Origin: Gracilibacillus ureilyticus
GTDB taxonomy: Bacteria; Bacillota; Bacilli; Bacillales; Amphibacillaceae
Direction: 5' to 3'
Length of the DNA stretch: 64,000 bases
Assembly: GCF_900111195.1 (NCBI RefSeq)
Contig: NZ_FOGL01000001.1
Span: 310,001-374,000, forward strand
Shown in pieces: positions 27,615 to 36,741 of the stretch (position 1 is the stretch's first letter; every line of letters begins with the position of its first letter). The position numbers and the translations under genes are program-made. The notes beneath the pieces were generated by a model that searched no databases, had not been told where the DNA came from, and was given only the letters and a program-made list of their open reading frames with translations.

Positions 27615-27983
27615 TTAATCCTTCTCCACCAGATCTGGTCTAAGTTTGACTGCTTCATTCAAATATATGTGTTCCACTTTATCTTGCTTTAAGTGGGTAT
27701 TAACTGTCATCATTACACGTATACATTGCGGCAAACTGCCTGGTACGCTTATTTCCGGCATACACATTACCGGAACAAATTTCCATCCGTCAATTAATCT
27801 CAAAGCTTTTGCAGGGAATGTCGCGTTCAAGTCTGGTGTTACGGAAATTAAAACTGATGCAATGTCATCGGGTGCTACATCGTTTAATTCTACCATTTTC
27901 TCTACTAATTTTTTGGTTTCCTGGATCATTTCCTTTTCTTCATTATTATTAACTGTTGTTGCTCCACGTATTCCTCTGATCAC
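27615..27983 (-). CDS. aroH: Chorismate mutase, AroH (monofunctional trimeric type)
   Basis: It rearranges chorismate to prephenate. The 122-residue sequence starts with MIRGIRGATTV and contains VPVMCMPEI, both diagnostic of the AroH fold. It begins one base after aroB. After it comes hisC with no trp genes. Confidence 0.96.
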   Translation of the reverse strand: MIRGIRGATTVNNNEEKEMIQETKKLVEKMVELNDVAPDDIASVLISVTPDLNATFPAKALRLIDGWKFVPVMCMPEISVPGSLPQCIRVMMTVNTHLKQDKVEHIYLNEAVKLRPDLVEKD

Positions 27984-27984
27984 C

Positions 27985-29058
27985 TTAATCCAACTCTCTT
28001 ATAAATTTTTCTAAATGAGCGCGGAGCTCATGATCTGATAAATTTACTACAGATGGTTTTCCTATCTCTTCAAGCAATACCATTTGCACTATTGAATTTT
28101 CCGATTTCTTATCTAACTTCATTTTATCGATTAGCTGGTTAATACCTGGCCATGAAATGGATAATGGATATTGATTTTTTGATAACCAATCATATAAAGC
28201 TTTGTAAGGCATTCTGGTGTTAAACTTCTCTTCACTGAGCTTAAGAGCAAATAACATACCAATGGCCACTGCTTCTCCATGGGTTATTTTGCCATAACCC
28301 AATTCAGATTCTATAGCATGACCCAAAGTATGCCCAAAATTCAGAAATTTCCGAATATTACTTTCTCTTTCATCCTGCTCTACTATCTTTGCCTTAACTC
28401 CAATACCCTTTTGCAACTGGTCTACTGTTACTTCAGTATCCAATGGTGTTGTTAAATCTACATTTAATACTTCTTCGAAAAATGCCTGATCACTAATTAA
28501 TCCATGTTTCACTACCTCCGCATATCCAGAGCGAATTTCCTTTGCAGGCAAGGACTGTAGCGTATCTACATCATAAATTACTGCCACAGGCGGATAAAAA
28601 CTGCCAATTAAATTTTTTCCTTTAGGATGGTTAATTGCCACTTTCCCGCCCACACTACTATCATGAGCAAGAATAGTTGTCGGAACCTGGATAAAATCAA
28701 TACCGCGCATGTAAGTAGAAGCCACAAAACCTGCAAGATCACCAACCATTCCACCACCGAAAGCAATGATTAATGATTTGCGATCTAAATGATGTTCGAT
28801 GGCTTCAGAGAGCAGGCGGTAATATTGCTCTATACTCTTAGAAGATTCCCCCGCTGGTACAGAGGTTACCGCAACATTTTCTGCACTTTTTAATGTATCA
28901 ATAACTGTATCCCCGTATATCCCTTTTACAACTTCATCCACAACAATTAATATATTGTTGTATTTTTTTGGCAGATACTGATCAATATTCGATAATAGAC
29001 CTTTTCCAACTACTACATCGTATTGAATCGTGCTTGTCTGTATCGTTTGTTTATGCAT
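27985..29058 (-). CDS. aroB: 3-dehydroquinate synthase
   Basis: This NAD- and metal-dependent enzyme closes the shikimate ring precursor. Motifs FGGGMVGDLAGFVASTYMRG and the His ligands in GHTLGHAIE are intact. The ATG at 29058 follows AGGAG; the longer frame to 29094 lies inside aroC. The start is directly adjacent to the aroC stop. Confidence 0.96.
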   Translation of the reverse strand: MHKQTIQTSTIQYDVVVGKGLLSNIDQYLPKKYNNILIVVDEVVKGIYGDTVIDTLKSAENVAVTSVPAGESSKSIEQYYRLLSEAIEHHLDRKSLIIAFGGGMVGDLAGFVASTYMRGIDFIQVPTTILAHDSSVGGKVAINHPKGKNLIGSFYPPVAVIYDVDTLQSLPAKEIRSGYAEVVKHGLISDQAFFEEVLNVDLTTPLDTEVTVDQLQKGIGVKAKIVEQDERESNIRKFLNFGHTLGHAIESELGYGKITHGEAVAIGMLFALKLSEEKFNTRMPYKALYDWLSKNQYPLSISWPGINQLIDKMKLDKKSENSIVQMVLLEEIGKPSVVNLSDHELRAHLEKFIRELD

Positions 29059-29059
29059 T

Positions 29060-30226
29060 TTAGAAACTCCTGATTTCTTCGCGGTATTGATCAATGGTTT
29101 GCTTCAACTTAGGAAACTGGTCATTCGGAAACTGCTCTAAAATAGCTTTAGCAAGTTCAAATGCCACCACATGTTCCATAACTACAGCTGCTGCAGGTAC
29201 CGCACAAGAATCTGATCTCTCAATACTGGCACTGAATGGCTCTTTCGTTTCGATATCAACACTTTGAAGTGGCTTATACAATGTCGGTATAGGTTTCATT
29301 ACACCTTTTACCACAATCGGCATTCCTGTTGTCATTCCACCTTCGAAACCACCTAAGCGATTCGTTTTACGATAATAACCACGTTCTTCTGACCAGAGAA
29401 TTTCATCATGAACTTCACTTCCGTTTCTGCGGGCAGCTTCAAATCCAATACCAAATTCTACTCCTTTAAACGCGTTTATACTTTGCACTGCTCCTGCAAT
29501 CCGACCATCTAACTTTCTATCATAATGAACAAATGATCCAATTCCTGCTGGCATTCCTTCAATATATACTTCACAAACTCCACCAATCGAATCTCCGTCT
29601 TTTTTCGCTTGATCAATGGCTTCCATCATTTTCTTTCCTGCATTGTCATCAAGCGAGCGAACAGGTGAAGCTTCGGAAATATCTATTTTTTCCTGAATGG
29701 AAAGATCATCTCTTTCCTCTGCCTTAATACCAGCTATTTCTTTCACATATCCAATAATATTAATCCCTAAATTTCTAAGTAAAGTTTTTGCTACCGCACC
29801 TGCTGCAACTCTTGCTGTTGTCTCTCTGGCTGAAGAACGTTCCAGAATATTACGCATATCGCGGTGACCATATTTCAACGCACCGTTCAGGTCAGCATGG
29901 CCTGGTCTTGGTCTTGTAACAACTCTTCGGATGTTTTGGTCTTCAGGTACCGGGTCTTCCCCCATAACATCGATCCAGTGTTTAAAATCATCATTATGAA
30001 CAACCAATGCGATTGGTGAACCCAGTGTGTATCCATGACGAATACCGCCAACTATATCTACTAAATCCTTTTCAATTTGCATTCTCTTTCCTCTACCGTG
30101 ACCTTTCTGACGGCGTAAAAGAGAATCGTTGATATCCTCTTTTGTTATCGGCATTTGTGCCGGTAATCCTTCTACAATTGTCGTTTGCTGCTTTCCATGT
30201 GATTCGCCCGCTGTTAAATAACGCAT
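29060..30226 (-). CDS. aroC: Chorismate synthase
   Basis: It forms chorismate from EPSP using reduced FMN (called aroF in B. subtilis). The family signatures GESHG at the N-terminus, RPGHADLNG and [15 protein letters not shown] are present. The ATG at 30226 follows a GGGGGG site, giving 388 residues. It is the first gene of aroC-aroB-aroH-hisC-tyrA-aroA, feeding phenylalanine, tyrosine and menaquinone. Confidence 0.97.
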   Translation of the reverse strand: MRYLTAGESHGKQQTTIVEGLPAQMPITKEDINDSLLRRQKGHGRGKRMQIEKDLVDIVGGIRHGYTLGSPIALVVHNDDFKHWIDVMGEDPVPEDQNIRRVVTRPRPGHADLNGALKYGHRDMRNILERSSARETTARVAAGAVAKTLLRNLGINIIGYVKEIAGIKAEERDDLSIQEKIDISEASPVRSLDDNAGKKMMEAIDQAKKDGDSIGGVCEVYIEGMPAGIGSFVHYDRKLDGRIAGAVQSINAFKGVEFGIGFEAARRNGSEVHDEILWSEERGYYRKTNRLGGFEGGMTTGMPIVVKGVMKPIPTLYKPLQSVDIETKEPFSASIERSDSCAVPAAAVVMEHVVAFELAKAILEQFPNDQFPKLKQTIDQYREEIRSF

Positions 30227-30257
30227 ATAAATCCCCCCATATTTTATTTTTTGTAAT

Positions 30258-30285
30258 ACTATAACATAGCATTGCCACAATGTAA
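30258..30285 (-). promoter_or_regulatory. Putative sigma-A promoter for the aro operon
   Basis: The minus strand shows TTACAT (30280-30285), a 16-bp spacer and TATAGT (30258-30263) preceded by an extended TGT. It lies about 30 bases ahead of the aroC start. I see no T-box or RNA-binding repeats in the leader. Confidence 0.45.
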
Positions 30286-30314
30286 GTATTTTTTTTGTTT
30301 AATTATAGTTTTTA

Positions 30315-31085
30315 TTATTTCCTTGTATAAAAAAACGTATCCAATACGTTAAAATTGTACTTTTCCGGATTGAATATCTGTTCAGTACTTCCCACAAAAA
30401 ACACACCATCTTGCTTTAGAGATTGGCTGAAATTATGGTAAATCGTTTCTTTAGCTTGTTCAGTAAAATAAATTAATACATTTCGGCACACTATCAAATC
30501 AAATCCTTTCGGATAAGGATCTGCTAATAAGTTATGTTGTTTAAAAGTAATACACTTTTTTAATTTCTCATTTACTTTGTATGTATATGCTTCCTGACTC
30601 AAATATTTGTCTTTTAAGTCTTCCGGCACATCCTGTACAGCTCTATCGTTATATATTCCTTGTTTCGCACGTGCAAGCACATTTAAGTCAATATCAGTTG
30701 CTACTATTTCAATATCTTTCAAATGCCAGAACTGATTCGCTAAAATCGCTAGCGTATATGGTTCTTCACCAGTAGAACATGCCGCACTCCAGATTCTGAT
30801 TTTATTCTGTTTCTGTTTAATTTTCGGAAAAATCTTATCCTCCAGAACTTTCCATCTACCAGGATTTCTAAAAAATTCGGAAACGTTAATTGTAACTTTG
30901 TCAAGAAACTCCTGCAGAAGCGGCTGTTCCTTATTTATCGCTACAAAATATTGATCAAAATTTTCAAACCCTCTTTTGTTTCGCAGGGAAGTCAGTCGCC
31001 TTTTCATTTGTACTTCTTTATATAAGCTTAGATCCAGGCCAGTCTTTTTGTATACTTTCTGTGCAAATGCTTGATAATCGTCCAT
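30315..31085 (-). CDS. cheR: Chemotaxis protein methyltransferase CheR
   Basis: It methylates glutamates of chemoreceptors with S-adenosylmethionine. The N-terminal helical domain (1-70) precedes the SAM-binding domain with RIWSAACSTGEEPYTLA and DLIVCRNVLIYF. The 256-residue length matches B. subtilis. It stands alone among biosynthetic genes, between ndk and aroC, as in B. subtilis. No other chemotaxis genes are in view. Confidence 0.94.
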   Translation of the reverse strand: MDDYQAFAQKVYKKTGLDLSLYKEVQMKRRLTSLRNKRGFENFDQYFVAINKEQPLLQEFLDKVTINVSEFFRNPGRWKVLEDKIFPKIKQKQNKIRIWSAACSTGEEPYTLAILANQFWHLKDIEIVATDIDLNVLARAKQGIYNDRAVQDVPEDLKDKYLSQEAYTYKVNEKLKKCITFKQHNLLADPYPKGFDLIVCRNVLIYFTEQAKETIYHNFSQSLKQDGVFFVGSTEQIFNPEKYNFNVLDTFFYTRK

Positions 31086-31119
31086 TCATGATCTCCCTTT
31101 ATTCATGTTCCTTTATCAG

Positions 31120-31566
31120 CTACATCAGCCAATTATCGACATCTTTTTTATAATCTAGCAATTCGTTCTCATGGAAAAATAAAGCTATCTCTCTCTGTGC
31201 ACTTTCTTCAGAATCAGAACCGTGAATAATATTACGATGAGTAACCACTCCGTAATCTCCTCTGATTGTTCCTGTATCAGCTTCCTGAGGGTTGGTTTTC
31301 CCCATCATTTTTCTAGCTGTCGCAATAACTTCTTTTCCTTCCCAAACCATGGCAAAGACTGGCCCTGAAGTAATAAAATCTACTAATTGATTATAAAATG
31401 ATTTACCCTTATGCTCACTGTAATGCTTTTCTGCTTGCTGTTCAGTTATGTGCATCAGCTTTGCCCCAATTAGCTTAAACCCTTTTTTCTCAAAACGACT
31501 TACAATTTCACCAACTAAATTCCTTTGTACGGCATCTGGTTTTATCATTAAAAAAGTTCTCTGCAT
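31120..31566 (-). CDS. ndk: Nucleoside diphosphate kinase
   Basis: It balances nucleoside triphosphate pools through a phosphohistidine. The active-site His is in RNIIHGSDS. The 148-residue length is normal. It lies between hepT and cheR, as in B. subtilis. Confidence 0.97.
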   Translation of the reverse strand: MQRTFLMIKPDAVQRNLVGEIVSRFEKKGFKLIGAKLMHITEQQAEKHYSEHKGKSFYNQLVDFITSGPVFAMVWEGKEVIATARKMMGKTNPQEADTGTIRGDYGVVTHRNIIHGSDSEESAQREIALFFHENELLDYKKDVDNWLM

Positions 31567-31582
31567 ATCCCTTCACCCCACT

Positions 31583-32554
31583 CTAAATTTTTCGGTTGCC
31601 AATATAATTCGCTATATCTTCCAAAGATTTTTTAGCTTTAATATCCGGTAAATTATGTAGTGATTCATACGCTTTTTGGAGATAGCGGTCACTAAGTATT
31701 CTTGCTTCTTCCACAGCATCCGTGTTCAATATTTTATCTATCACCGGTTCTAACATTTCTTTATCGACAGTTTCCGGATATTTAAACATTTCAATTAACT
31801 CATTTTTGACCGACGGATTTTTCATTGCGTAAAGTACTGGTAAAGTAATATTCCCTTGTAATAGATCCCCGCCTGCCGGTTTTCCTAGCTCTTTCTCAGT
31901 TCCTGTAAAATCAAGAATGTCATCAATAATCTGGTAGGACATCCCCATGTTATATCCATATTTAAATAATGACTTTTCCGTTTCCCGTGAGGTACCTGCA
32001 GCAATAGCACCTAATTGACAGCTTGATGATATAAGTAATGCCGTTTTTCGTCGAATCCTTCTTAAATATGTACGTAAATTCTGATTAAGGTTATATTTAT
32101 CCTTTATCTGTTCAATTTCTCCCAAAGTAAGTTCTATCATCGTCTTTGCAAGGATCTGATGGGCTCTGGGTTCTTCTATTTCAGTGAATTGATCCAAAGC
32201 TTTTGCAAAAATGAAATCTCCAGTCAACATTGCTATCTGGTTATCCCAATTTGCTTTGACAGTCGGCTTACCTCTTCTGATATTGGAATCATCGATTACA
32301 TCATCATGTACTAGTGAAGCCATATGGATCAATTCCAACGCACTTGCAACCTTTTTAACATGGTGAATATTGTAATCTCCAAACATTGCTGCTAACAGAA
32401 CAAAAACAGGTCTAAGTCTTTTTCCGCCTGCCTTCAGTAGTTGAAGAGAAGCATCACGTAAAACGTCATGATCAGTATAGATCGAGTCTTCAAGCACTGT
32501 TTCGATTTGATTTAAATCTTTTTTAATAAATGAGTATGTTTTAGCAAGCTTCAT
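31583..32554 (-). CDS. hepT: Heptaprenyl diphosphate synthase component II
   Basis: This catalytic subunit of a two-part trans-prenyltransferase makes the C35 side chain of menaquinone-7. Both aspartate-rich motifs are intact: DDVIDD at 84-89, and IIDDILDF near 210. KAGGKRLRP at 41-49 belongs to substrate binding. It acts with HepS, encoded two genes upstream, with menG in between. Confidence 0.95.
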   Translation of the reverse strand: MKLAKTYSFIKKDLNQIETVLEDSIYTDHDVLRDASLQLLKAGGKRLRPVFVLLAAMFGDYNIHHVKKVASALELIHMASLVHDDVIDDSNIRRGKPTVKANWDNQIAMLTGDFIFAKALDQFTEIEEPRAHQILAKTMIELTLGEIEQIKDKYNLNQNLRTYLRRIRRKTALLISSSCQLGAIAAGTSRETEKSLFKYGYNMGMSYQIIDDILDFTGTEKELGKPAGGDLLQGNITLPVLYAMKNPSVKNELIEMFKYPETVDKEMLEPVIDKILNTDAVEEARILSDRYLQKAYESLHNLPDIKAKKSLEDIANYIGNRKI

Positions 32555-32566
32555 CCTAAGTCACCT

Positions 32567-33286
32567 TTACTTTTTACTATCTTTTCTCTTTTCCCCCATG
32601 TGCATCGCAGCTACCCCGCCAGTATAACTCTTCACCTGAACGTTTACTAAACCTGCTTCTTCAAAAAATTGTTTCAACGCATCTTTACCAGGAAAGTCTT
32701 TGGCAGATTCATGCAGCCAGACATATTCTTTATAGCTTTTTGCAAAAATTTTACCGAATAACGGCATAATATGCTTAAAGTAAAAATAATATAATTGCTT
32801 ATATATGGGCATCGTAGGCTGAGAAGTCTCCAGGCAGACGACGAGCCCTCCCGGTTTCACTACCCGGCGCATTTCTTTTAAGACTTGTAAATAATCCGGA
32901 ACGTTCCTTAGTCCAAAGCCAATTGTAGCATAGTCAAAAGTATTCTCTTCAAAAGGTAATTCCATAGCATTGCCTTGTATGAATTGCAGATTATTATAAT
33001 CAAAAGTTTTATTACGTTCTTTTGCGACGGAAAGCATATTCTCACTAAAATCGAGCCCAATCACTTCCCCAGTTTTTCCCACTTGTTCTGAGAGAGCAAA
33101 TGACCAGTCGCCTGTACCACAGCATACATCTAATGCCCGCATACCTTCTTGTACGTTCATTCGCTTCATGACATCTTTACGCCACGTTTTATGTTTTTGA
33201 AAAGAAATAATAGAGTTCATCGTGTCATAGTTACTATATATTTTTTCAAAAACCTGGTGGACTCTTTCTTCCTTTGATTGTTTCAT
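32567..33286 (-). CDS. menG: Demethylmenaquinone methyltransferase
   Basis: It performs the last step of menaquinone synthesis with S-adenosylmethionine. The SAM motif is [15 protein letters not shown], and [10 protein letters not shown] is a UbiE/MenG signature. The start overlaps the hepS stop by 4 bases. Its place between hepS and hepT joins ring methylation and side-chain synthesis in one operon. Confidence 0.95.
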   Translation of the reverse strand: MKQSKEERVHQVFEKIYSNYDTMNSIISFQKHKTWRKDVMKRMNVQEGMRALDVCCGTGDWSFALSEQVGKTGEVIGLDFSENMLSVAKERNKTFDYNNLQFIQGNAMELPFEENTFDYATIGFGLRNVPDYLQVLKEMRRVVKPGGLVVCLETSQPTMPIYKQLYYFYFKHIMPLFGKIFAKSYKEYVWLHESAKDFPGKDALKQFFEEAGLVNVQVKSYTGGVAAMHMGEKRKDSKK

Positions 33287-34077
33287 TTAGATAATCCTTC
33301 TTCCAATACTGAATTAATGTGCAGAAAATTATTTTTTCTCATCTCTTGCTGAAAATCCTGTTTTAAAACATCGAATTGTGGCGGCAATTCCCCATGGTAG
33401 TTTTTTATACTCTTTTTTGTTTGATTTAACATTGTTAAGAGGACGTCTTCTAAACTGATCATAGAGTTGTCACGAATGACATTTTGGAGCAATAATTGAT
33501 GAAAGAAAGTTGTCTCACTGTTTTGAAATTTCGACCATTCCAATTTTAGCTTTTTATACATTATCCATTTGTCCAGGTAATCAATACCTTGCTCCATTTT
33601 GAAGTAGGCTGCTACTTTATTCAGCAGAGCAGTTTCTATCTTTTCATATTCCGCCAGAAATGTTTCTGAATGTTCGAAGTCACGGTAATAAACATATGCT
33701 TTCTGCTGAGTAAGTTCGTTTATTCCTTTAGCCAGTATACGGACGAAAGAGATATCCTTGGCTTTCGCGAGAAGGTGATAGTATATACCAGAATAAAAGT
33801 CACCCGCTAATACTGTAAGCTGCTGTTTCTTCATAATTTGGTTATCGCTTTTAGGAAAAGTTTTGAAAATCTGATCATGCGTGTTTAACGCCATTTGAAC
33901 AACCATCGTACTAACAATGTAATTATCCTTTTGTAAGTGCTGGGAAGTTATTGTATCTAATGCGAATAGTTTATATTCCTCAACAACTGGTTTCTCCAGG
34001 TTAGCTGATAAATAATCATTTTTAATATTTTTATGTATTAGTTTTTTATAATAATTAAATAATTGTGTCGATTTCAA
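33283..34077 (-). CDS. hepS: Heptaprenyl diphosphate synthase component I
   Basis: This is the small non-catalytic partner of HepT; it has no DDxxD motif and is mostly helical. It is recognised by [14 protein letters not shown] and by operon position. It is the first gene of hepS-menG-hepT. In B. subtilis folE and mtrB separate it from hup; here that 228-bp gap contains only the hup terminator and AT-rich sequence. Confidence 0.9.
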   Translation of the reverse strand: MKSTQLFNYYKKLIHKNIKNDYLSANLEKPVVEEYKLFALDTITSQHLQKDNYIVSTMVVQMALNTHDQIFKTFPKSDNQIMKKQQLTVLAGDFYSGIYYHLLAKAKDISFVRILAKGINELTQQKAYVYYRDFEHSETFLAEYEKIETALLNKVAAYFKMEQGIDYLDKWIMYKKLKLEWSKFQNSETTFFHQLLLQNVIRDNSMISLEDVLLTMLNQTKKSIKNYHGELPPQFDVLKQDFQQEMRKNNFLHINSVLEEGLSK

Positions 34078-34251
34078 AAAAACTCACCGCAATTCTTATT
34101 AGAATCCAATATCATATTAACATAGTATATCATAACTTTACATATTTCACGCCATATTATCTATGATTTCGGGCAAAAATTCTCATTTCCAGATTCAGGA
34201 TTGCCGTAAGGTGATCTTGAAATAGACCAGAAGAAAATCTCTTATTAACGT

Positions 34252-34281
34252 AAAAAAAGAGCGCATTTTAAAATGCACCCT
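34252..34281 (-). terminator. Terminator of hup
   Basis: The stem 34261-34268 with 34271-34278 (one G-U pair) follows the hup stop, and the minus transcript continues with CUUUUUUU. Confidence 0.8.
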
Positions 34282-34305
34282 TTTTGCCCGTATGTAATAC
34301 CATAA

Positions 34306-34578
34306 TTATTTTACGATATCTTTAAGGGCTTTACCTGGTTTAAAAGCAGGAACTTTACTTGCTGGAATTTCAATTTCATCCCCAGTTTGTGGATTACGGC
34401 CTTTTCGTGCAGCACGTTCACGTACTTCGAAGTTACCAAAACCGATTAATTGAACTTTGTCTCCATCTTTAAGTGAATCCATGATAGATTCGAAAACCGC
34501 ATCAACTGCTTTTGTAGCGTCCTTTTTAGAAAGTTCGCTTTTTTCAGCAACGGCATTAATTAGATCTGTTTTATTCAT
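34306..34578 (-). CDS. hup: Histone-like DNA-binding protein HU
   Basis: This 90-residue HU dimer subunit compacts the nucleoid. It shows the beta-arm motif [21 protein letters not shown] and the C-terminal FKPGKALKD. The ATG at 34578 follows a GGAGGAGGTGA ribosome site; a three-codon longer frame is less likely. It is probably monocistronic, with its own terminator and a 300-base leader region. Confidence 0.97.
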   Translation of the reverse strand: MNKTDLINAVAEKSELSKKDATKAVDAVFESIMDSLKDGDKVQLIGFGNFEVRERAARKGRNPQTGDEIEIPASKVPAFKPGKALKDIVK

Positions 34579-34887
34579 GACATTCACCTCCTCCCAAAAT
34601 TAAGCTATAACAATTCAATCAACATCTTGGAATTTATAGCTGTTTATCACCAAATAGTTTGATGACAAGGCTTATAATAACTGAGAATCAGATATAATTC
34701 AACAAAAATTCATCTTTTCTAACAGTTTTTTTAGAAAATCGAAAAATAATATTAATTGAATTAATCAGAATCTTATCATATGTACCAGAGCTATGCAAGT
34801 GATTTCAAATACCGATATATAAGGATTTTACTGATTTTATGAAATCTAGTATTACGGTAATTATTATTGACAGTTTTGTGAGAGTGT
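34579..34887 (-). promoter_or_regulatory. hup upstream region: promoter and leader hairpin
   Basis: This gene-free AT-rich stretch has a likely sigma-A promoter on the minus strand: TTGAAT (34697-34702), 17 bp, TATTAT (34674-34679). Between promoter and start lies an inverted repeat (34603-34610 with 34634-34641, extended inward by a bulged 4-bp stem) ending just before the ribosome site. The rest shows no gene or repeat that I can support. Confidence 0.45.
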
Positions 34888-34932
34888 ATACGAAAAAATA
34901 AAAAAGCGTAACGCAAATTGCATAACGCTTTT
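34888..34932 (-). terminator. Terminator of spoIVA
   Basis: A stem of about 15 bp with one mismatch (34902-34916 with 34918-34932 region) follows the spoIVA stop. The minus transcript continues with TTTTTTATTTTTT. Confidence 0.85.
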
Positions 34933-34946
34933 CAATAGTTATCCAG

Positions 34947-36425
34947 TTATAAAATAATAGCTATTAATCCCCCGGAGCCCTCGTTGATGATTCGCTCCAA
35001 TGTTTCTTTCAGTTTAAATCTTGCATTTTCAGGCATCAGTGACAATTTTGCCTGAATACCTTCTCTGACTATAGAACTTAGTGACCTTCCAAAAATGTCT
35101 GATTGCCAGATAGATAGGGGATCTTCTTCAAAATCCTGCATTAAGTATCTGACCAGCTCTTCACTTTGTTTCTCAGTACCGATTATCGGAGCAAATTCAG
35201 ATTCCACATCTACTTTAATCATGTGAATAGATGGTGCAACTGCTTTGAGTCTGACACCAAATCTCGGGCCTTGTCTAATGATTTCTGGTTCTTCTAATGC
35301 CATATCCTGCAAAGCAGGTGCAGCAACTCCATAACCTGTTTGTTTCACCATTTTTAACGCATCAGCTATCTGATCATATTCCTTTTTGGCATTGGTAAAT
35401 TCCTGCATAAGCTGGAGCAGGTGGTCCTTCCCTCTTATTTCCTCTCCAACAATCTCTTTTAACACTTGGTCATACAGCTCGTTAGGTGCATGTAAATCAA
35501 TGTCGGCAATTCCCTCACCCATTTCAATTCCTGCTAATGCTGCATGTTCAATAAAGTCAAAATGATCAAACTGGCCTATTACATGATCAACATCACGCAA
35601 TCTTTTTATATCTTTTACTGTTTCCTCAATTGCCTGCTGGTAGTTTTTTCTCAACCAGTGATTATCTTCTAATACAAGTACCCAACTAGGTAAGTTAACA
35701 TTCACTTCCAGAACAGGGAATTCATAAAGCACTTCTCTTAAAACATTATTGATATCATGCTCTGTCATGCTTTCTACACTCATTGCCAAAACAGGTATAT
35801 CAAATTTCTCAGTCAATTCCTGTCTGAGTAATTCTGTTTGCTGCTGGTATGGTTGCACAGAGTTAACGATCATTATAAATGGTTTTCCAACTTCTTTTAA
35901 TTCTTCTACAATTCTGTTTTCTGCTTCCACATAATCCTCTCGGGGGATGTCACCAATACTTCCATCTGTAGTGACAACTATTCCCATTGTGGAATGTTCC
36001 TGAATTACTTTTCGTGTACCAATCTCGGCAGCGTCATGAAATGGAATTGGTTCTTCATACCATGGTGTATGAATCATTCTTGGTCCATTTTCATCTTCGA
36101 ATCCTTGCGCACCCTTAACGGTATAACCAACACAATCAACTAATCTAACATTTACTTCTAGTCCTTCTTCCACGTGTAGTTTTACTGCTTGATTTGGTAT
36201 AAATTTCGGCTCTGTTGTCATGATTGTCCGGCCTGCTGCACTTTGAGGTAATTCATCCTGTGCTCTTAGTCGATCACTTTCATTCGGGATATTAGGTAAA
36301 ACTGTTTTTTCCATGAATTTCTTAATAAAAGTAGATTTACCCGTTCGAACAGCACCGACTACTCCTAAATAAATATCCCCGTTTGTGCGTTTTGAAATAT
36401 CTTTAAAGATATCTACCCTTTCCAA
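34947..36425 (-). CDS. spoIVA: Stage IV sporulation protein A, spore coat basement ATPase
   Basis: SpoIVA hydrolyses ATP to polymerise around the forespore and forms the platform for coat and cortex assembly. Walker A is GVVGAVRTGKSTF near residue 25, and the family core LVDCVGYTVKGAQG follows. The start is TTG at 36425, five bases after GGGAGGGG, giving 492 residues as expected; the ATG-initiated extension to 36449 covers the ribosome site. A sigma-E-like promoter lies upstream. Confidence 0.97.
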   Translation of the reverse strand: MERVDIFKDISKRTNGDIYLGVVGAVRTGKSTFIKKFMEKTVLPNIPNESDRLRAQDELPQSAAGRTIMTTEPKFIPNQAVKLHVEEGLEVNVRLVDCVGYTVKGAQGFEDENGPRMIHTPWYEEPIPFHDAAEIGTRKVIQEHSTMGIVVTTDGSIGDIPREDYVEAENRIVEELKEVGKPFIMIVNSVQPYQQQTELLRQELTEKFDIPVLAMSVESMTEHDINNVLREVLYEFPVLEVNVNLPSWVLVLEDNHWLRKNYQQAIEETVKDIKRLRDVDHVIGQFDHFDFIEHAALAGIEMGEGIADIDLHAPNELYDQVLKEIVGEEIRGKDHLLQLMQEFTNAKKEYDQIADALKMVKQTGYGVAAPALQDMALEEPEIIRQGPRFGVRLKAVAPSIHMIKVDVESEFAPIIGTEKQSEELVRYLMQDFEEDPLSIWQSDIFGRSLSSIVREGIQAKLSLMPENARFKLKETLERIINEGSGGLIAIIL

Positions 36426-36479
36426 ATGATCCCCTCCCGATCTATTCAACTTAAAATTACTCGAATCATTGACAATGTT

Positions 36480-36509
36480 ATTTTATGATGTTGTCCTATT
36501 AAAATATGC
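36480..36509 (-). promoter_or_regulatory. Sigma-E-type promoter of spoIVA
   Basis: The minus strand reads GCATATT (36503-36509), a 15-bp spacer and CATAAAAT (36480-36487). Both boxes are close to the known sigma-E consensus. It lies about 55 bases before the spoIVA start. spoIVA is a known mother-cell sigma-E gene. Confidence 0.65.
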
Positions 36510-36693
36510 TAATATTTATCGAATAATTATAAAATCTTTTTTCTCCCTGAATAATATGCTTGTATGATATAAATATATACTAGTAAATGATATGAGGTGA
36601 ATTGAAAGAATATGCATCTGATAGTATAGAAATAGTAATTTATTTGAGTAACCGAAAATTCCAGAGGAGAAAGGGAATTCCATTTAAACATGA

Positions 36694-36737
36694 AAACAGC
36701 AAATGAGCCTTTCTGTGTACAGGCTCATTTGCTGTTT
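36694..36737 (-). terminator. Terminator after yphF
   Basis: A perfect 17-bp stem (36694-36710 with 36721-36737) and 10-nt loop lie four bases past the yphF stop, with TTTTC following in the minus transcript. Confidence 0.85.
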
Positions 36738-36741
36738 ATGA

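Larger units (their letters stand above)
36426..36741. other. Gene-poor stretch between yphF and spoIVA
   Basis: It holds the spoIVA promoter at one end and the yphF terminator at the other. In between, on the plus strand, a TTG-initiated 34-codon frame (36602-36706) is preceded by GAGGTGA with very short spacing; coding is doubtful. I see nothing else. Confidence 0.5.

Noticed and set aside
30227-30314. A TRAP-type or T-box attenuator ahead of the aro operon
   Set aside because: No GAG/TAG repeats and no T-box core in the leader.
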